From assembly GCA_027483645.1 (NCBI GenBank), contig JAIXUD010000013.1, forward strand, positions 1-64,000: a stretch of 64,000 nucleotides of DNA, written 5' to 3'. The position numbers and the translations under genes are program-made. The stretch is from Sphingobacteriales bacterium (GTDB lineage: Bacteria > Bacteroidota > Bacteroidia > Chitinophagales > CAIOSU01). The notes beneath the pieces were generated by a model. That model did no database searches. It was given only the letters and a program-made list of their open reading frames with translations, and was not told the DNA's origin. Below are positions 16,383 through 26,128 of the stretch, one piece after another (the first letter of the stretch is position 1; every line of letters starts with the position of its first letter).

Positions 16383-19300
16383 TTATCCCACACTCTCCTC
16401 CACTATCTTTATCTCATCCTCAGTAAGGCCATATAGCTGGTACACCAGTTGGTCTATCTTCGCCTCCAGCGCGGTGGTGTCGGCGGTGGGGTCGGCTTCT
16501 TTGGCGGCTAGGATTTGGTCGACAACTACGTTAATCGGCAGTTGATCTATAATATTAGCTAGTGGGATTCTATCAGTAATACCATTATCAAAATGCATAG
16601 TTCTTATTGCGTTTCCAAAAATATATTTAAAGGTATACCAATTGATTAGTTTCGATTTTAATAACGCCCATATTGTCTTGGAGTTGATAATTGTTTCATT
16701 TTTGGGTGTTAACTGGTTAACTGTATCCAAAAGTATTACAGATTCCTTAGGAGCCAAGGTCGCAATAATTTTAATATGGCTTGCTGGGTTTTTAATATGA
16801 GCAACTATATTTTGGACAAGGATACTTCTTTCCTTGGATAATGAATTATCAGTCTTGACTTGATTAATATCTTCACTTCTGATAAACCCTTTTTCACTTT
16901 TCAGACCATAGTATCCAATATCGGCACCACCAATCACTTTTAGAATTCCTTCTGAACGAATAACTTTCTGATAATTGCCCCCTCTGATGTTATCTACAAA
17001 ATCTCCTAATTTTGTGGAACAACCTAATAGAATCTTTCTTCCCAATAGTAGTTCTTCTGGACTAAAACCACTAATTAATAATTCAAACTCTACATAAGTA
17101 CTTTTGTCAACACAGATCTCATCGTCTATTGTCTGTCCGTCTGATATCAGGGAGTTGTAACTTCCACTTATGCTGCCTTTACCAAAAAGATAAATTGTCA
17201 TTTCCAACTTTACTTCCACCCAAGCTTTACCACAGTCTACTATAGCTATAAGCTCCTGTAAAATAGATTCTCTAAGTTGTTTGTAATTGCTAGTATAAAG
17301 AAATGATTTTGGGATAATATAAGAGTTAAACCCATCTTTGGTCAATAACAATTTGGCAAGTTGTACAAATAAATTAGCCGACTCTGTAGATGGAATACTA
17401 AATCTAGAGTTAAAGTAATCCTTTATGGAAGTATCTAACTGCATATATGGCGGATTTCCAATCACCACATCAAACCCAATAAACTCTCCATTATCATCCA
17501 ACACTTCTGGAAACTCAAAGCGCCATTCAAAGGCATTGCGGTATATCTTGTTACTTTTTACTTCATCTACCTTTCGTTTTGCCTCATTTACTTTTTCAAC
17601 CAAGTCATCACGGTGCTTAATTTGTTCTTTAGTTAAGGTATCTCCAAACAATTGTGCCTTTTCGTATTTTAGGTATAGCTCTTGCTGATACTTGTATAAA
17701 TCCTTATACTCCTTGCTGCTTTCGCTTAAATCAGTTTTAAAGTCGCCCTTTATTTGATTTATTAAGGTTTCAAACCCTTTTTTAAGCTCTTTATCGGTAC
17801 TGCTTTTATACTCTTGTACGAAGTATTTATAGTCCGCAATACTGTATTTAATACTTTTTAAGGCTTTGCTTAAACTGTCAGTGAGCGCAAACCGGCTCAC
17901 CAAGCTATTCCCTTCCTTTATGTTGATGTCAATATTCGGCAGCGTCTCTAGGTCGGTATAGCCGCTACCAGCATTGTAGTAGGCATTTTTCAATAGCTCT
18001 ATCCACAGGCGCAGGCGGCAAATTTTTACGCTGTTCGGGTTTATATCCACCCCAAACAAGCAATTTTCAATAATGGTCTGCTTTTCATGAAAAAGGGTTT
18101 CCTGTAGCTTTTGTAGTTGGGGTATATGTTTGTGGTCGGTACTTAGGCGGTACTGAAAGAAACCGTAATCGGCATCCTGTATCATCAACTCGTCATTCTG
18201 AATCTCAATGTTCCAGTCCCTATCTACCCGCTGTCCATCGCGGTAGCACAGCAACTTTAGCTCATGCTTTATGGCAATAACCTCATTAAGTGCCGATACT
18301 AAAAAGTGGCCACTGCCCACGGCTGGGTCGCATATTTTTAGGCTATTGATTACCTCGTTGTATTCCTTGCGTTTGGCCGCGTCCTTCACTTCCAACTGCT
18401 CGTGCAACAACTCGAAAGTTGCTACCTGCCAGCCATACCGCTCATTAAACTTCTGAACCGTAGCGCGCCTGATGGTTTCGCGGCACATGTACATGGTAAT
18501 AAAGCCGGGCGTAAAAAACGACCCATCCTTATACCCATTTATCTTCTCGAAAATAAGCCCCAGCACACTGGCATTAATGAGCCGCTTGTTTTGTTCCTGT
18601 ATATCCTCGCCGCCCTCACTGCTAAAACTGTAAGCATCCAAAAATGCAAACAGGTAGTGCAGGGTGCGCATTTGGGTATTCTTGGCCACGTGCTTGCCTT
18701 GCCCGTCTTTTAATATAGTACCGGGCCACACGGGCATTTGGGCTAGGTCGTCCATATCGGTTATGTGTACCACATCTTCCTCCAGTCCGGTTTGCTCAAA
18801 TAGGCTGCTATTAAGGTAGGGTATGTGGCCAAACTTAGCCGTTACATCGGGGTAGCGCTCGGCAGGCTTTTTAGCCAGCACATCAAAAAACAGTTTCTCC
18901 AGCTCATCAAACTCAGGTATAAACGCTGGGGTAAGAAACCTAAACCGTTCATCGCCATTGTTGTAGGTGCGCAACTGCGCCTCCAGCAGTTTAAGGAAAA
19001 GCACCCGGTTCATCCACGTAATGCACAGCTCCAGTGCCACGGCATAGGTGCGCTCCGCATCGGTATCGCCAAACCGGCCGGGGTTCTGCAACTTGGCCAG
19101 TTTGTTGCGCCCCTCAATGCGGCGTATACACATTTCCAGCAAGCTGGCGGTGTCGCGCTGCCCTTCAGGCTTGCGGGCTATCAGTTTTTTGCCGCCATCT
19201 TTATATTCCTCTAAGCCAATAATATGCAGCAGCTCAGTATAAAACTGCTTATCGAGCGAGTTGCTATCGTTGGCAAACGGCAGCTTGAGTAAATGCTGTG

Positions 19301-20000
19301 GGCTAAGCAGCTTGTAAAGCGAGATAAGCGATTTATCGTCGGCCTTATCGGCATTCAGCAGCGGCTTTTCATAATCGGCAATGTTGAAGTAGGTAAATTC
19401 CAATTCGTCTACTACTTCGGCAATATGCTTTTGGGCAATTTCTTTATAGAACAGGGAAGTATTGGTGCTGGTTTTTTGCCCCATATTCCAACTGGTATAC
19501 TCCTTAATCAATGCCTTTTTACCATGAAACAGCTGCTCGAACAGCCGTGCATCAAACACGAACCATTCTTTTACATTCGTTACCACCAAATGCTTGAGGT
19601 CATTGTTGCCCGGCTTGGTGCCATCGCCCACCCGCTCACGCAAGTAGTATAGCAGTAGCTCCTGCATCGCCTTGGCGTTCAGGTTCTCCTTGGTAATCAT
19701 TTCGGCCTTGTTGGCGGGGGCCTTCACTTCAAACAGGATGCCTACAGGGTCTTTGCTGGCCTTACCAGTGCGTATTACCAAGTCTTTGGTGCCGTGCGGG
19801 GTAATGTCGTAATCTTGATAAAACACATCGCGCAAAAACTGCGACACGTAATTTTTCTGTTGTTCCTCATCGGTATCGGCCACCTTACCCAGCAAGCCGA
19901 TAAATGCCAACTTAAACCGGTCCATTTCTTGCCTAGTAATGGATTGTTTTCGGTACGCTTTATTGAGGGCCTGCTCGGGCTTGAGGATGCTAATAGACAT
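16383..20000 (-). CDS. Type IIG restriction-modification enzyme (Eco57I-type methylase fused to nuclease)
   Basis: A 1205-residue single-chain enzyme. The N-terminal nuclease domain shows a PD-(D/E)xK core: Asp73 (KDLVIR) and Glu91-Val-Lys93 (FEVKAP). A helical connector leads to the adenine methyltransferase: motif I at 558-565 (DPAVGSGHF), CLFGVDINPNSVKICRLRLW for motif II, and motif IV NPPY at 849-852. The region from about 930 to 1150 is the likely target-recognition domain and is AT-rich, with a sequence unlike the rest. A long charged insertion around 720-820 separates motifs. Such enzymes methylate and cut beside an asymmetric site without separate subunits. No other R or M gene is nearby, consistent with a self-contained system. 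It may be cotranscribed with the three small genes downstream. Confidence 0.9.
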   Translation of the reverse strand: MSISILKPEQALNKAYRKQSITRQEMDRFKLAFIGLLGKVADTDEEQQKNYVSQFLRDVFYQDYDITPHGTKDLVIRTGKASKDPVGILFEVKAPANKAEMITKENLNAKAMQELLLYYLRERVGDGTKPGNNDLKHLVVTNVKEWFVFDARLFEQLFHGKKALIKEYTSWNMGQKTSTNTSLFYKEIAQKHIAEVVDELEFTYFNIADYEKPLLNADKADDKSLISLYKLLSPQHLLKLPFANDSNSLDKQFYTELLHIIGLEEYKDGGKKLIARKPEGQRDTASLLEMCIRRIEGRNKLAKLQNPGRFGDTDAERTYAVALELCITWMNRVLFLKLLEAQLRTYNNGDERFRFLTPAFIPEFDELEKLFFDVLAKKPAERYPDVTAKFGHIPYLNSSLFEQTGLEEDVVHITDMDDLAQMPVWPGTILKDGQGKHVAKNTQMRTLHYLFAFLDAYSFSSEGGEDIQEQNKRLINASVLGLIFEKINGYKDGSFFTPGFITMYMCRETIRRATVQKFNERYGWQVATFELLHEQLEVKDAAKRKEYNEVINSLKICDPAVGSGHFLVSALNEVIAIKHELKLLCYRDGQRVDRDWNIEIQNDELMIQDADYGFFQYRLSTDHKHIPQLQKLQETLFHEKQTIIENCLFGVDINPNSVKICRLRLWIELLKNAYYNAGSGYTDLETLPNIDINIKEGNSLVSRFALTDSLSKALKSIKYSIADYKYFVQEYKSSTDKELKKGFETLINQIKGDFKTDLSESSKEYKDLYKYQQELYLKYEKAQLFGDTLTKEQIKHRDDLVEKVNEAKRKVDEVKSNKIYRNAFEWRFEFPEVLDDNGEFIGFDVVIGNPPYMQLDTSIKDYFNSRFSIPSTESANLFVQLAKLLLTKDGFNSYIIPKSFLYTSNYKQLRESILQELIAIVDCGKAWVEVKLEMTIYLFGKGSISGSYNSLISDGQTIDDEICVDKSTYVEFELLISGFSPEELLLGRKILLGCSTKLGDFVDNIRGGNYQKVIRSEGILKVIGGADIGYYGLKSEKGFIRSEDINQVKTDNSLSKERSILVQNIVAHIKNPASHIKIIATLAPKESVILLDTVNQLTPKNETIINSKTIWALLKSKLINWYTFKYIFGNAIRTMHFDNGITDRIPLANIIDQLPINVVVDQILAAKEADPTADTTALEAKIDQLVYQLYGLTEDEIKIVEESVG

Positions 20001-20602
20001 AAAGCCAAAGCTAATAAAAGAAAAAGAATATAGCAGGGTTTATGGTTACTTGTTATGTGCCCCTCACTTAACGGCTGCTGGTGTTTCCCCCAACTCGCGC
20101 GGAAGTTACTTCCGTGTGAGAGGAACTTAGTTCCTACGCGGCAACTTCCAAGGCGCGGAAGAAACTTCCGCGCCAGTAGCTTAAACAATCATAAAAAATA
20201 CATTATTTATTTATATCTTATTTAAATAAATTTACTCCTCCAGGCACTCACAAACCCGCACCAATACTCACTTCGTGGACGACAAAACTCATTAGTCCAC
20301 AGACGGACGACAGACCATGGACTGCTTCAAAAACCAATAAACCCTCGCCAAAGGCGAGGCAAGCTAATAACCAATCAACTAATAACCCCCTCCCAAACCC
20401 GCACCAATACACACTTCGTGGACGACAAAACTCATTAGTCCACAGACGACGGACGACAGACCACAGACTGCTTCAAAAACCAAATAGCCCTTCCACAACC
20501 CGCACCAATACACACTTCGTGGACGACAAAATTCGGCAATCGTGGTCCGTCGTCAGTGGTCCGTGGTCCTGCAGCAAACCATCGTCCATCGTCCATCGAC
20601 CC
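20001..20602. repeat. Repeat-rich intergenic stretch: palindromes and three direct repeats
   Basis: No gene. A perfect 23-base palindrome with a two-base centre, GGCGCGGAAG-AA-ACTTCCGCGCC type, lies at 20152-20174 beside a related GGAAGTTACTTCC. Then the same unit appears three times: 20253-20340, 20396-20490 and 20497-20536, each starting AACCCGCACCAATACnCAC and continuing TTCGTGGACGACAAAA; the first two continue with CTCATTAGTCCACAGACG and end CTGCTTCAAAAACCAA. The right end (20551-20600) carries the GTCCATCGTCCATCGACC family. Inverted copies lie on the other side of the helicase gene (23129-23485). Confidence 0.75.
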
Positions 20603-23068
20603 TCAATCCAACGATAACTTCATCTTCTTGATCCTATCCTCCAGCTTCTCGCTGGTGAGCTTCTCCCTAAGCCTGTCCACCACTAGGGGGAAGGCGAAGG
20701 GCGTGAACTTGCCGGGGTGGGTGAGCACGATCTGCTGCCGGCTGATGCGGGTCATGGCCTCGCGCATGCGGCCCTCCTCTAGCTGGAACTCCATTACCTC
20801 CTCAAAGGCCTGCCTAAACAGCAGGTTCTGCGGCTCGTGCTCGCGGAACACTTCGAAGATGAGCTGGCTGCTGGCCTGCATGTGCTTGGTTTTCATGGGC
20901 TTACCGGGGTACCCTTGGAACACGAGCCCGGCTATGTGGGCAATGTCGCGGAACTTGCGGCGGGCCATCTCGGTGGCGTTCACGCTGGCTATGATGTCGT
21001 CGTACAGGTGGTCGGGCGTGAAGATGTTGCTATCAATGGCTTCCTCGATGGGGATGTCCTGGTCGCTGAGCAGCTCGAAACCGTAGTCATTGAGGGCGAT
21101 GGAGAAGGTGATGGGCTTAAAGAGCGAGATGCGGTAGGCGATGAGCGAGGCCATGCCCTCGTGCACGAAGCGCCCCTCGAAGGGATACATGAACACGTGG
21201 CAGCCCTCGCGGCTCTCCATCTTTTCGATGAGGAACTCGTGGCTTTGCGGCACGTGCGAGCGCTGGTCTTGCTTATCTAGCAAGGGGCGTATCTTGGTTA
21301 TCTCGGGGTCTTCGTGTTCGGTGGGGCCGCTCATGGCCTCGTTGATTTTGGCGCGCATCATGGCCGAGAGCGAGCTGCTGAGCGGCAGCCTGCCACCCAG
21401 CCAGGCGGGTACCTTACCCTTCTGGCTCGTGGCCTTGCGCACCAGCACCTGCATGTTCTTAATCTGCACCAGCTCTAGGTTTCTGCCGCTGAACCAGAAC
21501 ACATCGCCGGGTTGCAGCTTGCTCACAAAGTACTCCTCAATGGTGCCCAAGTACCCCCCACTGAGGAACTTAACGCTTAGTGACGGGTCGCTTACAATGG
21601 TGCCGATGCTGAGGCGGTGCTGCATGGCCATGCGGCGGTCGGTCATGCGGTAGCAGCCCTCCTCGTCGATGATGACCTTCTTATACTCGTCGTAGGCATA
21701 TAGGCTGTCGCCGCCGGTGGTGATGAAGCGCAGCAGCCAGTTCCACTCTTGGTCGGTAAGGTTGTTGTAGCTGAAAGTGCCGCGAACCTCGGCCAGTGTT
21801 TCGGCGGGCATAAAGCCGTCGCTCACCGCCAGCGTAAGCAGGTACTGTATGAGCACATCGAAGCTGCGGATGTAGGGTATGCGGCTCTCTATCACCTTCT
21901 GCTCGATGGCGGTGCGCATGGCGGCGCTCTCAATGAGTTCCAGCGAGTTGGTGGGCAAGAAGTAGATGCGGCTGGTGGCGCCGGGTTGGTGGCCGCTCCT
22001 ACCGGCCCGCTGCATAAAGCGGGCTATGCCTTTGGGGCCGCCAATCTGGATGATGGTCTCCACAGGGCGGAAGTCCACCCCCAGGTCAAGGCTGCTGGTG
22101 CAGACCACCGCTTTGAGCTTGCCCTCGTGCAGGGCCTCTTCCACCCACTCGCGCAGTTCGCGGCTGATGCTGCCGTGGTGTATGGCCATTTGGCCGGCCA
22201 GTTCGGGCGCGGCATCTAGTATGCGCTGGTACCATATCTCGCTCTGGCTGCGCACGTTGGTGAAGATGAGCGTGCTCTGGCTGGCGTGGATGATGGGGAT
22301 TATTTTGGGCAGCAGCGGCAGCCCCAGGTGGCCCGTCCATGGGTAGGTCTCTATCTCGTCGGGCAGTATGGTGATGACCTCGAGTTTCTTTTCGATGTCG
22401 CTTTTGATGACCACGTATTCATCGTTGATACTGTTGCCCAGCAACACTTCTAGGGCCTCGTCCATATTACCGATGGTGGCCGAGATGCCCCACACCTTCA
22501 GCTCTGGCCGCAGGGCTTTGAGGCGGCTAAGGGCCAGCTCCACTTGTACGGCGCGCTTGGTACCCATCAGGTCGTGCCACTCATCGGCAATGAGGCACTG
22601 TAGGTTGCCGAACACCTTGGCGTAGCCCTTGCTGGTGAGCAGCAGTTGCAGGCTCTCCGGTGTGGTGATGAGGAACTCCGGCATGCGCTTCTTTTGAGCG
22701 GCGCGCTGGGCGCTGGTGGTATCACCGGTGCGGAGGGCCACTTGCCACTTTAGGCCGAGGCCGTCCACCGCGCGCTGCATGGCCAGGTATATCTCTTTGG
22801 CGAGGGCACGGATGGGCGTAATCCAAATGACTTGTAAGCCATTGTTGGCAAGGGTTTGGTAGTCGGTGGGGTGGCGGTGCATGAACTCTAGCAGGGTGGC
22901 CAGGCCCAGTGAGTACGTCTTGCCCGTGCCGGTGGGGGCGTTCACCATGCCGTGGGACCCCTGCAAATAGGCCCGCCAAGCCTCCTCCTGAAACGGGAAG
23001 GGCTGCCACCCTTGGCTCTGGAACCAAGCGCGTGCTTCATTTATGTCTGGCGGTTGTTGCTGGGGCAT
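20603..23068 (-). CDS. DEXH-box helicase, ligase-associated (Lhr-like) type
   Basis: An 821-residue superfamily 2 helicase. I use the start at 23068 (MPQQQPPDINEARAWFQSQG); the upstream ATG at 23185 would add residues encoded by a repeat. Motifs: FQEEAWRAY (Q motif), Walker A NAPTGTGKTYS, ITPIRALAKEI (Ia), DEWHDL (II, the DEWH form of Lhr-like helicases), GISATIGN (III), FTNVRSQSE (IV), TSSLDLGVDF (V) and QRAGRSGH (VI). The C-terminal third is the winged-helix and Lhr-type region. In the families I know, this type works with an ATP-dependent DNA ligase, an exonuclease of the metallo-beta-lactamase class and a phosphoesterase in DNA repair; none is adjacent here. Confidence 0.9.
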   Translation of the reverse strand: MPQQQPPDINEARAWFQSQGWQPFPFQEEAWRAYLQGSHGMVNAPTGTGKTYSLGLATLLEFMHRHPTDYQTLANNGLQVIWITPIRALAKEIYLAMQRAVDGLGLKWQVALRTGDTTSAQRAAQKKRMPEFLITTPESLQLLLTSKGYAKVFGNLQCLIADEWHDLMGTKRAVQVELALSRLKALRPELKVWGISATIGNMDEALEVLLGNSINDEYVVIKSDIEKKLEVITILPDEIETYPWTGHLGLPLLPKIIPIIHASQSTLIFTNVRSQSEIWYQRILDAAPELAGQMAIHHGSISRELREWVEEALHEGKLKAVVCTSSLDLGVDFRPVETIIQIGGPKGIARFMQRAGRSGHQPGATSRIYFLPTNSLELIESAAMRTAIEQKVIESRIPYIRSFDVLIQYLLTLAVSDGFMPAETLAEVRGTFSYNNLTDQEWNWLLRFITTGGDSLYAYDEYKKVIIDEEGCYRMTDRRMAMQHRLSIGTIVSDPSLSVKFLSGGYLGTIEEYFVSKLQPGDVFWFSGRNLELVQIKNMQVLVRKATSQKGKVPAWLGGRLPLSSSLSAMMRAKINEAMSGPTEHEDPEITKIRPLLDKQDQRSHVPQSHEFLIEKMESREGCHVFMYPFEGRFVHEGMASLIAYRISLFKPITFSIALNDYGFELLSDQDIPIEEAIDSNIFTPDHLYDDIIASVNATEMARRKFRDIAHIAGLVFQGYPGKPMKTKHMQASSQLIFEVFREHEPQNLLFRQAFEEVMEFQLEEGRMREAMTRISRQQIVLTHPGKFTPFAFPLVVDRLREKLTSEKLEDRIKKMKLSLD

Positions 23069-23786
23069 GTTTGATGTACAAGGTACGATGTTGTTAACAA
23101 ATGCGATGCCAGTTGGTTGTGTGGGTGGGTTTTGTCGTCCAGGAAGTGAGTATTGGAGCGGGTTGTGGGGTGTTTTTCTCTCCAATGACCGTCATTGCGA
23201 AGGCCTAACTGATGTTGCTGTTGGTGGTGCCCTTCAATGGCCTGTGGCTACTTTTCTCACTGCTTTTCGCAGTAATCCCCTGCTTCGGAGAATGATGCTC
23301 CCATACTACTAGTTATGTCGTCCACGAAGTGAGCTTTCATGCGGGTTCCCGCGCCGACCACCCCCAACCCCTCCTTGAAAAAAGGAGGGGAGCTACCGTA
23401 TTTGAAGCAGTCTTGTGTCTTGTGTCTGATATCTTGTGTCTATTTTGGGGTTTTGTCGTCCACGAATTGAGTATTGGTGGGGCTTGCCACGCATTTGGGC
23501 GTGGGTTTGCGGGGGATGGGGTTAAGAAGATGTAGGTGGTTGATTTACAGGTGGTTGCGGTGGTGGTTATTTTGCAAGTTTCTGTTAATCAATTAGTTGC
23601 AATTACCGTGGATGCATTATTGCTGCTGTAGTGCGATAATGAGAAGCCTTTCGTGACCTGAGCTTTTTACATGTTACGTGATGAGGCGCAGCCTCTAGAC
23701 ATCAGTTCCGCGCAGGCGTAGAATGCGCGGAGTGGGGTCACAAGTTGAGAAACTTGCGCTAGATGGGAAACTATCTGTATCCTTTA
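23069..23786. repeat. Repeat-rich intergenic stretch upstream of the helicase
   Basis: No gene over about 700 bases. Three reverse-complement copies of the repeat seen at 20253-20536 occur at 23129-23165, 23317-23347 and 23451-23485 (core TTTTGTCGTCCACGAAGTGA). Also present: a partial CGTCATTGCGA element at 23190-23290, an ACCACCCCCAACCCCTCCTT hairpin at 23358-23395 (same family as 56021-56040), a TCTTGTGTC-type tandem at 23411-23440, and near 23685-23770 palindromic GAGGCGCAGCCTC and GCGCAGG...GCGCGG motifs. Confidence 0.7.
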
Positions 23787-24629
23787 CTATCCAATAAGCT
23801 GTAAGGTCAATTCAGATAGTTTAACTCTGTAATCAAGATTATATGAGAATGAATTTGTCCTTACTGGATTTAGACCACTTTTAAAATATTTACCAGTTGT
23901 TTTTGAAAGGCTCTTACTGTTGGCTAAAAACAAAACTCTTTCGGCTGATTTTTCAGGTGTAATGGCAATAAATGACATGCAGAATCTAACGAACCCTTGT
24001 AAAGCACCTTTTGACGTTTCTACCCCAAGATTTGTTTTTACAATTCCGGGATGAACAGCATTGACAGTTACATTTGTGTTCTTCAATTGCTCAGCTAGGT
24101 CATAAGTAAACATCACGTCAGCAACTTTTGATTGCAAATAAGCATTTACACCGTTGTAATTTTTTTTGCTATTTATATCATTGAAATTAATTTTTGCAAT
24201 TGGCGGAATCAACGAGGCAACATTAATAATTCTTCCTTGATCGGCATTTTTCAATTCATCTATTAGAAGATGAGAAAGTAAATAGTGAGAAAGATAATTT
24301 ACGGCCAAGGTTTGTTCAATTCCCTCCTTGGTTTCAATTCTTTCGCTTGAAACTAGGCCTGCACAATTAATGAGTGCATCCAATTTGTCGTATTTCACTT
24401 TAAAATCAGCCACTAGATTTTTAATGTCTTTTTGCAATGAAAGGTCAGCAAATAACAGCTCAACATCTGCCTTAGGCTGACGGCTCGATATTTCATTTTT
24501 GAGTTCTTCACCTTTTTTTTTATTTCTCGCAACGAGCAATAATCGATTTTCTGGTTTGGCTAATTCAAAGGCTGTGGCTTTGCCAACTCCACTTGTGGCA
24601 CCAGTTATAAGTATGATTCTCCTTTCCAT
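23787..24629 (-). CDS. Short-chain dehydrogenase/reductase (SDR)
   Basis: A 280-residue classical-type SDR. The cofactor motif is TGATSGVG (residues about 9-16), followed by LLLVARN, whose Arg suggests NADP(H) preference; FADLS and INCAGL follow at the usual places. The active site is NVASLI, then Tyr-x-x-x-Lys in YLQSK. The substrate pocket resembles retinol dehydrogenase-type SDRs (VHPGIVKTNLG), but no substrate can be assigned. It begins immediately after the stop of the next SDR gene upstream, without spacing, so the two are cotranscribed and probably coupled. The cluster is clearly more AT-rich than its surroundings. Confidence 0.88.
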   Translation of the reverse strand: MERRIILITGATSGVGKATAFELAKPENRLLLVARNKKKGEELKNEISSRQPKADVELLFADLSLQKDIKNLVADFKVKYDKLDALINCAGLVSSERIETKEGIEQTLAVNYLSHYLLSHLLIDELKNADQGRIINVASLIPPIAKINFNDINSKKNYNGVNAYLQSKVADVMFTYDLAEQLKNTNVTVNAVHPGIVKTNLGVETSKGALQGFVRFCMSFIAITPEKSAERVLFLANSKSLSKTTGKYFKSGLNPVRTNSFSYNLDYRVKLSELTLQLIG

Positions 24630-25514
24630 TTATCTGTTTGTATAAGATTTGAAGTTAAGCTGCATTCCGACAATTGATTGCCTTAAACTATCGGGTAAAT
24701 ATTTAACCATAAAGTTTACCGCTTTGGCATCTTTACCAATAAAATATTTTAATGGTGGATTGGAATCTTCTAATGCTTTTTTGAAAACTTTGGCAGCGTT
24801 ATCGGGATTAATACCTGATTTTTCCATAGAAGCAGATAGTTTGCTTGCCTGCTTAATGTTGTACTGATAAAGTTCTTTTCCTTCTGTCGTTAATTTTGAA
24901 ATGCTCTCTTGAACAGCATCATCTGTTCTCTTCCAAATAGATGTTTTTACAGAGCCTGGAACAATGACAATAGCCTTTACTCCAAAAGGAGCTAATTCAA
25001 GACGTAATGATTCTGTGAAACCTAATATCGCAAACTTAGCGGCATTATAGAACTGAATGAACGGGAATGCCGAGATGCTGCCAACCGAGCCAACATTTAT
25101 AATTCGAGCTTGATTGGGATACTTGCTTCCATATTTTCGCAGTAAGGGCAAAAACTTTTTAGTTAGGTTTGCCATTCCCCAAAAATGAGTGTCTAAAAGT
25201 AAACGTGCTTTCTCTTCATCAAAAAACTCAGTTGATACGGAATAATTATTACCAGCATTATTGATAACTGCCAATAATCCAATTTCTCCTACGGTATCTT
25301 TTACTAGATCAAAGGCATGGTTTATATCGTCAACTTTGGTAACATCTAAAATAATAGGATATAGATTGCCAATGTTTAATTTGTTCAACTTATCCATAGC
25401 CGCTGGACTTCTCACTCCCGCAAATACTTTATAACCTGATTGTGCCAATAGAACAGCGGTGGCTTCTCCCATTCCTGAAGAAGTTCCAGTTATCAGTATC
25501 GTTTTATTTTCCAT
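24630..25514 (-). CDS. Short-chain dehydrogenase/reductase (SDR)
   Basis: A 294-residue SDR. Motifs: TGTSSGMG near residue 10, VFAGVRSP for the cofactor edge, ILDVTKVDDI, then INNAGNN, NVGSVGSISAFP as the catalytic Ser region and YNAAK as Tyr/Lys. The closing IVPGSVKTSIWKRTDDA is typical of 17-beta-hydroxysteroid-like bacterial SDRs. The start overlaps the end of the SRPBCC-like gene by eleven bases. Two consecutive SDRs with an SRPBCC protein and a Crp-family regulator suggest a small inducible oxidoreductase operon; the substrate is unknown. Confidence 0.88.
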   Translation of the reverse strand: MENKTILITGTSSGMGEATAVLLAQSGYKVFAGVRSPAAMDKLNKLNIGNLYPIILDVTKVDDINHAFDLVKDTVGEIGLLAVINNAGNNYSVSTEFFDEEKARLLLDTHFWGMANLTKKFLPLLRKYGSKYPNQARIINVGSVGSISAFPFIQFYNAAKFAILGFTESLRLELAPFGVKAIVIVPGSVKTSIWKRTDDAVQESISKLTTEGKELYQYNIKQASKLSASMEKSGINPDNAAKVFKKALEDSNPPLKYFIGKDAKAVNFMVKYLPDSLRQSIVGMQLNFKSYTNR

Positions 25515-26049
25515 TTTCTAAGTCACTTTTTATGACTAACAAAGCATTATTTAGCAAACCGTTGAGATCTTTAAGAATGAACGATTTTAGGATGAATCGA
25601 GCCGCAACGTTTTTAGGAATGACTTTATAAGTCCATTCAATCTTTGTTTGCCCGTTCTCTAATTCTGTAAATAGCCAACTTCCTTCAACCCTCTTTGCAA
25701 GGAATCGCATTTGCGAGGTAAAATTTTCAATTTGGTATGAAAATGATTTGCTTTGGACAACAGTAAGCAAGCTTTCTTTTGCGGTTGTACCATCTTCAAA
25801 GTAGACTGTTCGTGTTAAACCAGGTTTTATCCAAGCTTCGTTCTCATCCGTTTTGATGATAGCTGGAAAGCGCTTGTATTTTTTGAATATATGTGATAAG
25901 TCAACCGGCACGATATAGTTAAAGGCTTTATCGCTAGTTGTACTAACAATAACTGTAGCATGGGCTTGTGTAGTTTTTTTGCTACTCTGAGCATTTGCTA
26001 CACCTGCGAATAGAATAATACCGACGAGCGTAATCCAAAATGTTGTCAT
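25504..26049 (-). CDS. SRPBCC-like exported protein
   Basis: A 181-residue protein with a signal peptide (MTTFWITLVGIILFAGVANAQ) followed by a SRPBCC/polyketide-cyclase-like domain: ATVIVSTTSDKAFNYIVPVDLSHIF, PGLTRTVYFEDGTTAKESLLTV, FSYQIENFTSQMRFLAKRVEGSWLFTELENGQTKIEWTYKV and a closing helix LKDLNGLLNNALLVIKSDL. The helix-grip fold binds hydrophobic ligands. It overlaps the following SDR gene by eleven bases, which ties it to that operon; perhaps it sequesters or presents the SDR substrate, which is inference. Confidence 0.75.
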   Translation of the reverse strand: MTTFWITLVGIILFAGVANAQSSKKTTQAHATVIVSTTSDKAFNYIVPVDLSHIFKKYKRFPAIIKTDENEAWIKPGLTRTVYFEDGTTAKESLLTVVQSKSFSYQIENFTSQMRFLAKRVEGSWLFTELENGQTKIEWTYKVIPKNVAARFILKSFILKDLNGLLNNALLVIKSDLENGK

Positions 26050-26128
26050 TGTGTTTTTTGCTTATTTTAACAAGACAAAGCTGCACAATGCTATTGGTGA
26101 GGTATTTACCAAATGGTAAAAAGTGAAA

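Noticed and set aside
14159-20000. Prophage or integrative element
   Set aside because: DinD and a restriction enzyme occur in prophages, but there are no structural, replication or integrase genes and no tRNA-associated attachment site here.
20253-20536. Possible CRISPR array
   Set aside because: Only three units, long and uneven, with related sequence between them, and inverted copies elsewhere; no cas genes.
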